Of a stretch of DNA of 34,371 nt, positions 17,588-25,189 are shown piece after piece. Made by a program: the position numbers and the translations under genes. Under the pieces are notes generated by a model. It had not been told where the DNA came from. It was given only the letters and a program-made list of their open reading frames with translations, and made no database searches. This DNA comes from Trueperaceae bacterium (GTDB lineage Bacteria > Deinococcota > Deinococci > Deinococcales > Trueperaceae), in contig REEJ01000162.1 of assembly GCA_007695125.1 (NCBI GenBank), positions 1 to 34,371 of the forward strand, in the 5' to 3' direction. Each line of letters begins with the position of its first letter. The stretch's first letter is position 1.

Positions 17588-19030
17588 TCAGGCCTGTTCG
17601 TCTTCGTGGGCACCCTCGGCGTCATCGTGACCGCTCGCCTCGGTCGCCGCATCGGCGCCGGCAGACGCGGCGCCAGCCTCCTCGGCGTCGGCCGAACCGT
17701 CGCGCCGATCACGACCGGTCTTGGCGGCCACGACCTCGCGCAGGGCGCGGTCACGGTTCAGCAAGAAGCGGTAGTTGCGAAGCCACTCCTCGCCCATCTC
17801 CTGCTTGAAGCGCGCCACGTCCTTGCGCTCGCGCATGGCCATCATGCGCACGCCAGCCTCGAACTCGGCGTCGCCGATCTCGGTCCCGACGCGCTCCAGG
17901 ACCGCTTCGAGCACCAGGTCGCGCTTGACCGCCCGCTCGGCGGCCTGGGTCAGCTCTTGGTCGAAGCCGGCCCGGGCATCGCGCGCCTCGAGCTCCTCGA
18001 GGTAGCCCTGCAGGGTCATGCCGCGTTGCTCGAGGTCGTCCTTGAGCTCCTCGATCAGGGCCCGCTGACGCCGCGCGACCATGCTCTTGGGCAGGCCCAT
18101 GTCGGTCGCCGCCATCAGCTGATCGACGAACGCTTCGCGCTGCTTGCTGAACGCGTCACGATCGGCCTGTGAGGCCAGGCTGCTGCGGATCTCGCTCAGC
18201 GTTGCGTCCCACGACTCGAACCCCAGCGTCGCCGCGAACGCGTCGTCGGTCTCGGGCAGTTCCTTGGCCTTCACGTCGACGATGCGTATCGCGAGCGAGC
18301 GTCGCGGTGCGTCGCCCTCGTCCGCCGGCGCGTCCTGTGCGGCGGCCTCCGAGTCGGCCTCCGACCCGGCTTCCGAGTCGCCATCCGCGGCTGCCGGCGC
18401 CGCCGGATCGACGCCGAGGTCGAGCGTGAGCTCGTCACCCATGCTGCGGCCGGTGAGCTGCTCCACCAGATGCGGCTCCGTCCGGCCGAGGTCGACGGGC
18501 ATGTTCGAGCCGCCACCCTCGCCCAGGGTCTCGACCGTGAGGACGTCGCCCGGTTCGACGGGGCGTTCGACGGGCACCAGCGTGGCATGCTCCTCGCGCA
18601 GGCGCTCGACCGTCTCGGTCACGTCGTCGTCGCTGATCTCCGGCGCCGTCGCGTCGAGCTCGATGCTGTCGAAGTCGGGCAGCTCGAAGGTGGGGTAGAG
18701 GTCGGCGTGGACCTCGAAGGTGAACTCGGCACCCGCCGTGGGCGGCTCACCGTGGAAGTGCGCATGCACGGGCAGCAGGTCGAGCTCGCGCACGGCCTGC
18801 GGGTAGTGTTCGTCGACCAGCGCCTCGCGCACCTCTTCGGCCAGGGCGTCGGCGCCGATGCGTTGGATCAGCACGCCACGGGGTGCGCGGCCGGGCCGGA
18901 AGCCCGGCACCTTGACCTGGCGCGCCAGCGCGCCGAGCACGCGCTCGAACGCGGCGTCGACGACATCGGCGGGTACCGTCACGGTGAAGGTGGCGCTGAC
19001 GTCCTGCTTGTCCTTGAGTTGCGCTTGCAT
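17588..19030 (-). CDS. tig: trigger factor chaperone
   Basis: This 480-residue ribosome-bound chaperone meets nascent chains at the exit tunnel. The ribosome-docking loop is VKVPGFRPGRAPRGVL near residues 41-56. The substrate-binding C-domain is recognised by LPETDDAFAATLGFESWDATLSEIRSSL, MGLPKSMVARRQRALIEEL and the late helices. The middle PPIase-like domain is interrupted near residues 204-246 by an Asp/Glu/Ala/Ser low-complexity insert where E. coli has the FPEDYHAENL loop, and the C-terminus ends in about 50 acidic, Ala-rich residues. Start ATG with GAGAGAGG 5 nt upstream. First gene of tig-clpP-clpX, with two tRNA genes just upstream on the same strand. Confidence 0.94.
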   Translation of the reverse strand: MQAQLKDKQDVSATFTVTVPADVVDAAFERVLGALARQVKVPGFRPGRAPRGVLIQRIGADALAEEVREALVDEHYPQAVRELDLLPVHAHFHGEPPTAGAEFTFEVHADLYPTFELPDFDSIELDATAPEISDDDVTETVERLREEHATLVPVERPVEPGDVLTVETLGEGGGSNMPVDLGRTEPHLVEQLTGRSMGDELTLDLGVDPAAPAAADGDSEAGSEADSEAAAQDAPADEGDAPRRSLAIRIVDVKAKELPETDDAFAATLGFESWDATLSEIRSSLASQADRDAFSKQREAFVDQLMAATDMGLPKSMVARRQRALIEELKDDLEQRGMTLQGYLEELEARDARAGFDQELTQAAERAVKRDLVLEAVLERVGTEIGDAEFEAGVRMMAMRERKDVARFKQEMGEEWLRNYRFLLNRDRALREVVAAKTGRDRRDGSADAEEAGAASAGADAATEASGHDDAEGAHEDEQA

Positions 19031-19150
19031 GCGGGCCTCTCTCGCTGCGCATCCGCGCGGCAGAGCGCGCGCACACGCGGTTGGTTGGTGGCATCCGGTG
19101 GTCGCGGGTGCGCTCGGGCGTGGTCAGCCCCGAAGGGTGGACGGGCGTCG

Positions 19151-19234
19151 TGGTGCGAGGAGCGGGACTTGAACCCGCACGTCAAAGACACCAGATCCTA
19201 AGTCTGGCGCGTCTACCAGTTCCGCCATCCTCGC
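19151..19234 (-). tRNA. tRNA-Leu (anticodon TAG)
   Basis: Minus strand. The 7-bp acceptor GCGAGGA/TCCTCGC, discriminator A and an encoded CCA are all present. The anticodon arm is CCAGA-CTTAGGA-TCTGG, giving TAG (reads CTN leucine codons). The long variable arm fits a class II tRNA. The TpsiC arm is CGGGTTCAAGTCCCG. Confidence 0.96.
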
Positions 19235-19277
19235 TCGAGGCCCGCCACCCCGGGAGTTGCGCCCCGCGGGGGGAAGG

Positions 19278-19355
19278 TGGGGTGGATGAAGGGACTTGAA
19301 CCCTCGACCCCCGGAACCACAATCCGGTGCTCTAACCTGCTGAGCTACATCCACC
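19278..19355 (-). tRNA. tRNA-His (anticodon GTG)
   Basis: Minus strand. Anticodon arm CCGGA-TTGTGGT-TCCGG gives GTG. An extra 5' G (position -1) faces discriminator C73, the identity pair of tRNA-His, and CCA is encoded. It lies 43 bp upstream of tRNA-Leu and is probably co-transcribed with it. Confidence 0.96.
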
Positions 19356-19370
19356 ACGCTCGCGTCTTCG

Positions 19371-19379
19371 AGTCTAGCA
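19371..19379 (-). promoter_or_regulatory. extended -10 promoter for tRNA-His/tRNA-Leu
   Basis: TGCTAGACT on the minus strand: TG-n followed by TAGACT, 15 nt before the tRNA-His 5' end. No good -35, as expected for an extended -10. The remaining stretch 19380-19615 carries no gene I can support; TACGCT at 19514-19519 may be the -10 for the plus-strand peptidase. Confidence 0.5.
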
Positions 19380-19615
19380 GACGCGTGCCTGGGCCGCCGA
19401 GGACGGTCGGCACCAGCCGACGGATGCTAACACGCGGACCATCGGCGTGTCACCCTCGCCTACGCGTCTCGGCGGCAGTGCTACACGCGACCGCAGCGAG
19501 CGCCCGGCCCACGTACGCTAAGCGCTGTGTGTGCGAGCGTGCACACCCTCGAACCCACGTCGCCTGAGACCATTCGCGCCCCCGCTGGGCACGCCACCTT
19601 CGGAGGTAGTACAGC

Positions 19616-20281
19616 ATGTTGATCCTCTTCGTCGTCACCCTCGCCGGGACCCTCCTCGTCCACTTCTACCTGCGCAACACGTACGCGACCTGGCAGAAGC
19701 GACCCGCCACCTCCGGCCTCACCGGAGCCGAGACCGCACGCGCGATCCTCGACGCCAACGGCCTAGGTGCCGTCCGCGTGGAGGGCGTGAAGGGCCAGCT
19801 CACAGATCACTACGATCCCAAGGAACGCGTCGTGCGCCTCTCGGAGGGGAACTACCGCAGCCCGAGCATCGCCGCCGTGGCCGTCGCCGCACACGAGGTC
19901 GGGCACGCCCTCCAGCACGCCAAGGCGTACGCGCCGCTCCAGTGGCGCAGCGCGCTCGTCCCCGTCGCCAGCATCGGCGCGAACTTCGCCCCCTGGATCA
20001 TCATCGCCGGCGTGATGCTCGGTGCGCTCGGCCTGGTCCAGATCGGTGTGATCCTGTTCGGTGCGGCCGTGCTCTTCCAACTCGTGACGCTCCCCGTCGA
20101 GTTCGATGCCAGCGCCCGCGCCAGAACGCAGCTCGAGACCCTCGGGATCACCACCCAGGCCGATCGGGCTGGCGCCATGAGCGTGCTGAACGCCGCGGCC
20201 CTGACCTACGTCGCAGCGGCCGCCGCCTCGGTCGCGTACCTGCTGTACTACGTCAGCGCGTTCATGGGCGGCGGCGACTGA
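19616..20281 (+). CDS. membrane zinc metallopeptidase, YugP family
   Basis: This 221-residue protein belongs to the neutral zinc metallopeptidase family of B. subtilis YugP. An N-terminal transmembrane segment (MLILFVVTLAGTLLVHFYL) leads to a domain with AVAAHEVGHALQHAKAYAPL, where HExxH binds zinc, and PVEFDASARA, the conserved EFDAS segment that supplies a third acidic ligand. Two or three more hydrophobic helices follow (WIIIAGVMLGALGLVQIGVILF, YVAAAAASVAYLLYYV). Length is typical. GGAGGT lies 8 nt before the ATG. The next gene begins 18 nt downstream, suggesting an operon. Physiological substrate is unknown; membrane protein quality control is an inference. Confidence 0.92.
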   Translation: MLILFVVTLAGTLLVHFYLRNTYATWQKRPATSGLTGAETARAILDANGLGAVRVEGVKGQLTDHYDPKERVVRLSEGNYRSPSIAAVAVAAHEVGHALQHAKAYAPLQWRSALVPVASIGANFAPWIIIAGVMLGALGLVQIGVILFGAAVLFQLVTLPVEFDASARARTQLETLGITTQADRAGAMSVLNAAALTYVAAAAASVAYLLYYVSAFMGGGD

Positions 20282-20299
20282 CCCCTATGGATCCCTGCG

Positions 20300-21499
20300 G
20301 TGCCTGACGCGACGTCGCGGGAGTTCGACGTCGTCCTGTGGGGCGCGACTGGGTTCACCGGCCGCATGCTCACCGAATCGTTCGCAGAGGCCGCCCCAGC
20401 GGACCTGCGCTGGGCGCTCGCCGGACGCGATCGTGCCCGGCTCGAGGCCGTTCGAGCGGCGCACGGCGTCGACGTGGGCATCGTGGTGGCCGACGCGGCC
20501 GACCCTGCCAGCCTCGACGCGCTCGCACGCCGTACCAGCGTCGTGCTCTCCACGGTCGGCCCCTACGCGCGCCTGGGCACGCCGCTCGTGGCTGCCTGCG
20601 TCGAGGCCGGCAGCGACTACGCCGACGTCACGGGCGAGACGTTGTGGATGCGAGCGTCGATCGACGCGTTCCACGCGCGGGCACAGGAGACGGGCGCACG
20701 GATCGTCCACGCGTGCGGTTTCGACAGCGTGCCATCGGACCTCGGCCTGTGGCTGCTCCAGAGCGCTGCGATGGAGCGCTACGGTCGTCCGTGTACGCAC
20801 GTCGAGCACGTCTTCGGGCCGATGTCCGGCGGCATCGGCGGCGGCACGATCGCCAGCGCGTTCGGCGTCCTCGAAACCGCCGCCGCCGATCCCGGTTCGC
20901 GGCGTGCGCTGGCCGACCCCGACCTCCTCGCGCCTGGTGTTCGGCCGGCACCGGTCGCGGCCGATCCCTGGTGGCCGCAACGGCAACGCTCGCTCGCGTG
21001 CTGGACGGCGCCGTTTCCGATGGCAAGGGTGAACACCCGCGTCGTGCGCCGCAGCCGCGCGCTGCTCGGCGAGCCGTGGGGGGCCGATCTGACATACCGA
21101 GAACGCCTGCGCGCGTCGCACTGGCCGGGCGCACTCGCCATCGGGGCCGCGTCGGCGCTCGCACCCGTCGCGCTGGCGTGGGCGCCACTGCGGCGCTGGC
21201 TGGAGCGGCGCCTGCCGTCAGCCGGTGAGGGCCCCGACGCCGCGACGCTGGCGAACGGTTCGTTCCAAAGCACCATCGTCGGCCACGTCGCCGACGGCGA
21301 GTCCCCGCTGATCGTCGAGATCGTATCCCCGTTCGATCCCGGGTACGGCGCCACCGCCCGCATGCTGCGAGAGGCCGGGCTCGCCCTGGCGCTGGGCGAG
21401 GTGAGCGCAGCGGGCGGCGTGCACACGCCCGCATCGCTGGGAGCCGCGCGATTGCTCGAGCGCATCGACGCCGCCGGTGTGCGTTTCACGGTGGTCTAA
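20300..21499 (+). CDS. saccharopine dehydrogenase-like oxidoreductase (trans-acting enoyl reductase type)
   Basis: This 399-residue protein opens with VVLWGATGFTGRML, a Rossmann NAD(P)-binding motif, followed by ALAGRDRARLEAV and STVGPYARLGTPLVAACVEAGSDYADVTGE, the family signature. HACGFDSVPSDLGLWLL and GPMSGGIGGGTIAS match the branch that includes mycobacterial trans-acting enoyl reductase and Rv2449c-like proteins rather than true lysine-pathway enzymes. A hydrophobic stretch near residue 285 (GALAIGAASALAPVALAWAPL) is usual in this branch and may contact membrane lipid. GTG start; ribosome-binding site weak. A role in reducing a lipid or fatty acyl chain is inferred from the family only. 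Confidence 0.87.
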   Translation: MPDATSREFDVVLWGATGFTGRMLTESFAEAAPADLRWALAGRDRARLEAVRAAHGVDVGIVVADAADPASLDALARRTSVVLSTVGPYARLGTPLVAACVEAGSDYADVTGETLWMRASIDAFHARAQETGARIVHACGFDSVPSDLGLWLLQSAAMERYGRPCTHVEHVFGPMSGGIGGGTIASAFGVLETAAADPGSRRALADPDLLAPGVRPAPVAADPWWPQRQRSLACWTAPFPMARVNTRVVRRSRALLGEPWGADLTYRERLRASHWPGALAIGAASALAPVALAWAPLRRWLERRLPSAGEGPDAATLANGSFQSTIVGHVADGESPLIVEIVSPFDPGYGATARMLREAGLALALGEVSAAGGVHTPASLGAARLLERIDAAGVRFTVV

Positions 21500-21547
21500 G
21501 GAGCGCGCCTTCGACGCCCGCGCTCGAGGCGAGACGGGCACGTGCCA

Positions 21548-21623
21548 TGGCGCACCCGCCAGGATTCGAACCTGGGACCGACCGCTTAGAAGGCGGCTGC
21601 TCTATCCACTGAGCTACGGGTGC
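21548..21623 (-). tRNA. tRNA-Arg (anticodon TCT)
   Basis: Minus strand, 76 nt with encoded CCA. The acceptor is GCACCCG/CGGGTGC with discriminator G. Anticodon arm GCCGC-CTTCTAA-GCGGT gives TCT (reads AGA/AGG). TpsiC arm CCAGGTTCGAATCCTGG. Confidence 0.97.
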
Positions 21624-21641
21624 ATGAGGCCGCGAGGTGAT

Positions 21642-21676
21642 CGTCGTGGCGGCCGGCGTTGCTGACCGCCACGACG
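21642..21676 (-). other. 11-bp inverted repeat between tRNA-Gly and tRNA-Arg
   Basis: CGTCGTGGCGG at 21642-21652 and its exact complement at 21666-21676, 13-nt loop. It lies in the spacer of the two tRNAs on the same strand. It may be a processing hairpin or a U-less attenuator of the tRNA-Gly transcript. Confidence 0.6.
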
Positions 21677-21684
21677 CGGCGCTG

Positions 21685-21760
21685 TGGAGCGGGAGAAGGG
21701 ATTCGAACCCTCGACATACAGCTTGGAAGGCTGTCGCTCTACCAGCTGAGCTACTCCCGC
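21685..21760 (-). tRNA. tRNA-Gly (anticodon TCC)
   Basis: Minus strand, 76 nt with encoded CCA and discriminator T, the tRNA-Gly identity base. Acceptor GCGGGAG/CTCCCGC. Anticodon arm ACAGC-CTTCCAA-GCTGT gives TCC (GGA/GGG). Confidence 0.97.
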
Positions 21761-21782
21761 GCGGCGGCGGCGTCCGTCGACG

Positions 21783-21788
21783 ATGATA
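21783..21788 (-). promoter_or_regulatory. candidate -10 for tRNA-Gly/tRNA-Arg
   Basis: TATCAT on the minus strand, 22 nt before the tRNA-Gly 5' end. No clear -35. Confidence 0.4.
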
Positions 21789-21852
21789 CACGCTCGATCG
21801 CTCGGCGGCTGCGCTTCGGGCGCCCGACGAGAGGCCTGCTTGCGCATGGTCG

Positions 21853-21881
21853 TTGAACGCCCAGGACCGCACGTGTACGCT
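21853..21881 (+). promoter_or_regulatory. promoter of the S33 hydrolase gene
   Basis: TTGAAC (21853-21858), 17-nt spacer, TACGCT (21876-21881): the best-spaced two-box promoter in the window. The predicted leader is about 50 nt and ends with AGGAGG before the ATG. Confidence 0.6.
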
Positions 21882-21938
21882 CGAGTGGCATCCGTTTCCT
21901 CCCACGTCCGCCGGCTCGCGCGAGGAGGCCCGAACACG

Positions 21939-22904
21939 ATGTCACACACCGTCGACGGTCGCGACGGGAACCCAGCCGACGCCGTCGTCCGCTACGTGTA
22001 CGCCCCCGGCGCGCGTTTGGCGTCGAAGACCGTCGGCGATCGCGGCGAGGTCGCCGTCGTCGTGCATGGAGGGCCCGGGCTGAGCATGTCGTACTTCGGC
22101 GACGACCTCGCCGAGTTGAGCACCCAACACACGCTCGTCTACTACGACCAGCGCGGGAGCGGCGGCTCGACGCTGGTGTCGAGCGCCGACGAGTTGCACG
22201 TCGAGCGCTTCGTGGACGACCTCGACGCGGTTCGGCGACACCTCGACCGACCGCGGCTGACGCTGTTGGCTCACTCGTGGGGCGCAGCCGTCGCGGCGCT
22301 GTACGCCCAGCGCTGGCCCGAACGCGTCGAGCGCCTCGTCATCGTGGGCGGGATACCCCTGCGGCGTGCCGAACTCGTCGCGGCCTTCGATGCCCTCCGC
22401 GACGCTCGTGCCCCCTCCGAGCGACGAGCGCTCGAGGACGCCACCACGGCCTGGCGCGCCGACCCCGGCGACGTCAACGCGTGTCGCGCCTTCCACCGCG
22501 CGTGGTTCGGACCGTTCTTCGGCGACCCGCAGCACGCGCAGCGGAGCACGGGCGACTTCTGCGCCGGCACGCCGGCCGCCCGGGCCAACAAGCTCGCGGC
22601 GGTCGATCGCTTCACGCTGGCGTCCCTAGGCGACTGGGACTGGCGAGCGGCGCTCGCCACCGTCCGCGCACCGACGCTGGTGGTCCATGGCACCGTCGAC
22701 CCCATCCCCATCGACAGCGCACGTGCGTGGGCAACCGCGTTGCCTCACGCCCGCCTCCTCGCGCTGGGCGGCGTCGGACACTTCCCGTACCTCGAGGCTC
22801 CCGCGCGCTTCTTTCCGGCGGTGCGGGCGTTCCTCGAGGGCGGCTGGCCGGACGAGGCCGTCGGTCCGTCGCAACCACGAGCGGGGGCGGCCTCATCGAC
22901 GTGA
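21939..22904 (+). CDS. alpha/beta hydrolase, proline iminopeptidase-like (S33)
   Basis: This 321-residue protein is an alpha/beta-hydrolase. VVVHGGPGLSMSYF is the oxyanion HGGPG motif typical of S33 prolyl aminopeptidases. VYYDQRGSGGSTLV matches their DQRGxGxS, and the nucleophile is Ser113 in LLAHSWGAAVAALYA. The acid is in VHGTVDPIPI and the catalytic His in GGVGHFPYLEAP. A helical cap (about 150-240) lies between strands. It probably removes N-terminal proline or cleaves another small amide or ester; the substrate cannot be fixed from motifs. ATG at 21939 follows AGGAGG by 10 nt. Its last codons and stop lie within a 20-bp perfect hairpin. Confidence 0.9.
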   Translation: MSHTVDGRDGNPADAVVRYVYAPGARLASKTVGDRGEVAVVVHGGPGLSMSYFGDDLAELSTQHTLVYYDQRGSGGSTLVSSADELHVERFVDDLDAVRRHLDRPRLTLLAHSWGAAVAALYAQRWPERVERLVIVGGIPLRRAELVAAFDALRDARAPSERRALEDATTAWRADPGDVNACRAFHRAWFGPFFGDPQHAQRSTGDFCAGTPAARANKLAAVDRFTLASLGDWDWRAALATVRAPTLVVHGTVDPIPIDSARAWATALPHARLLALGGVGHFPYLEAPARFFPAVRAFLEGGWPDEAVGPSQPRAGAASST

Positions 22905-22921
22905 GGCCGCCCCCGCTCGTG
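22876..22921. terminator. 20-bp perfect inverted repeat, likely bidirectional terminator
   Basis: Arms 22876-22895 and 22902-22921 are exact complements with a 6-nt loop. The TGA of the hydrolase (22902-22904) begins the right arm. The site separates this gene from convergent tRNA-Pro. There is no T-run on either side, so it would have to act by stem stability or with a factor such as Rho. Confidence 0.75.
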
Positions 22922-22948
22922 CGGCGCCGTGCGACACGGCGCGCGTGA

Positions 22949-23025
<77 letters not shown>

Positions 23026-23034
23026 CCGAACGGG

Positions 23035-23040
23035 AGTATA
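23035..23040 (-). promoter_or_regulatory. candidate -10 for tRNA-Pro
   Basis: TATACT on the minus strand, 9 nt before the tRNA-Pro 5' end, between it and the Nudix stop. No clear -35. Confidence 0.5.
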
Positions 23041-23059
23041 GCCCGTGGCCGCTGCGCCC

Positions 23060-23517
23060 TCAGCCGGCCGACGTTACTTCGTCGAGCGCGAGCTCGCACC
23101 ACGCCCGGATCTCGGGCGTGAGCGGCAGGTGCGTGAGCGCTTCACGGTCGTACCAACCGAGCGTCGGGACGCCAGCGAGCGCGCCGTCGTAGCCATCCGC
23201 AGGCTGCGCCAGGTAGACGAGATCGATGTGCTCGTGGGCGTCGTCGATGCGCTCGAGTTGGACACCGCGCGGCCGCGTCAGCTGCCGTGGCCCCGGCACC
23301 GTCACAGGGGCATCGCCGAGGAGCACGATCGGGACGCCGGACTCCTCGAGCACCTCGCGCACCGCGGCGTCGTCGGGGAGTTCGTTCGCCTCGACGTGAC
23401 CGCCGCACGGCAGCCAGCGGCCGAGTTTCGGGTGCTCGTGCAGCAGCACCGCGCCGCGCCACACGACGAAGACGGCCACCGCCCAGTCACGCCTCGGGGC
23501 GTTCGACCCGTTGGCCG

Positions 23518-23521
<4 letters not shown>
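23060..23521 (-). CDS. Nudix hydrolase (downstream of miaB)
   Basis: This 153-residue protein has a perfect Nudix box, [18 protein letters not shown] followed by LEESG (Gx5Ex7REUxEExGU), which binds Mg and hydrolyses a nucleoside-diphosphate-linked substrate. The rest fits the compact alpha/beta/alpha fold ([30 protein letters not shown]). GTG start in a 4-nt GTGA overlap with the miaB stop, so translation is coupled. Nucleotide-pool sanitation or a housekeeping role is possible; substrate is unknown. Confidence 0.9.
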
Positions 23522-24878
<1,357 letters not shown>

Positions 24879-24882
<4 letters not shown>

Positions 24883-24920
24883 CGGACTGCCGCCGGCGTG
24901 TGCATGGAGCCATCCTTCAC
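24879..24920 (-). CDS. candidate 13-codon leaderless leader ORF of miaB
   Basis: GTG at 24920 stands 7 nt after an extended -10 and opens a 13-codon frame ([13 protein letters not shown]). Its TGA overlaps the miaB ATG (ATGA). It could bring ribosomes to a start codon with no Shine-Dalgarno of its own. Inference from spacing only; no coding statistics are possible at this length. Confidence 0.25.
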
Positions 24921-24927
24921 GCCAGCC

Positions 24928-24936
24928 ATCCTAGCA
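24928..24936 (-). promoter_or_regulatory. extended -10 promoter upstream of miaB
   Basis: TGCTAGGAT on the minus strand (TG-n-TAGGAT). The 13-mer CGCTGCTAGGATG is shared exactly with the promoter region of the GGDEF gene. Confidence 0.5.
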
Positions 24937-24994
24937 GCGTCGAGACGCGAGCCGCATGTTCGGGGCAGCGCGCGGCACACGCCGTCACAGCGGT

Positions 24995-25189
24995 TCAGCC
25001 TCGCGTCAGCGCGGCCACCAGGGCGACGCCGATCGCCGCGATGGTCATCATGAAGCCCTGCACGAGAAGCCGGGGGAAGCGCCGCGCGAGCGCCGGCACG
25101 GCGCTGCCGATCACCATCAGCACGCCCACCAGGAAGAGCCACGAGGCGGCGTGCAACCAGCCGTCCAGCACCGGGTCGCCCGTGCTCAT
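24995..25189 (-). CDS. small two-helix membrane protein
   Basis: A 64-residue protein with two hydrophobic helices, around WLHAASWLFLVGVLMVIGSA (residues 11-30) and LLVQGFMMTIAAIGVALVAA (41-60), joined by a basic loop (LARRFPR). I do not recognise the family. The ATG overlaps the GGDEF stop by 4 nt (ATGA), so it is translationally coupled to the diguanylate cyclase and is probably real. It may anchor or modulate a partner in the membrane, but that is a guess. The 112 bp to miaB hold only the miaB promoter and leader. Confidence 0.65.
   Translation of the reverse strand: MSTGDPVLDGWLHAASWLFLVGVLMVIGSAVPALARRFPRLLVQGFMMTIAAIGVALVAALTRG

Noticed and set aside
19527-19622. A 31-codon frame starting with GTG 7 nt after TACGCT, ending just past the YugP start
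   Set aside because: The YugP gene has its own strong GGAGGT, and an open frame of this length is expected by chance at this GC content.
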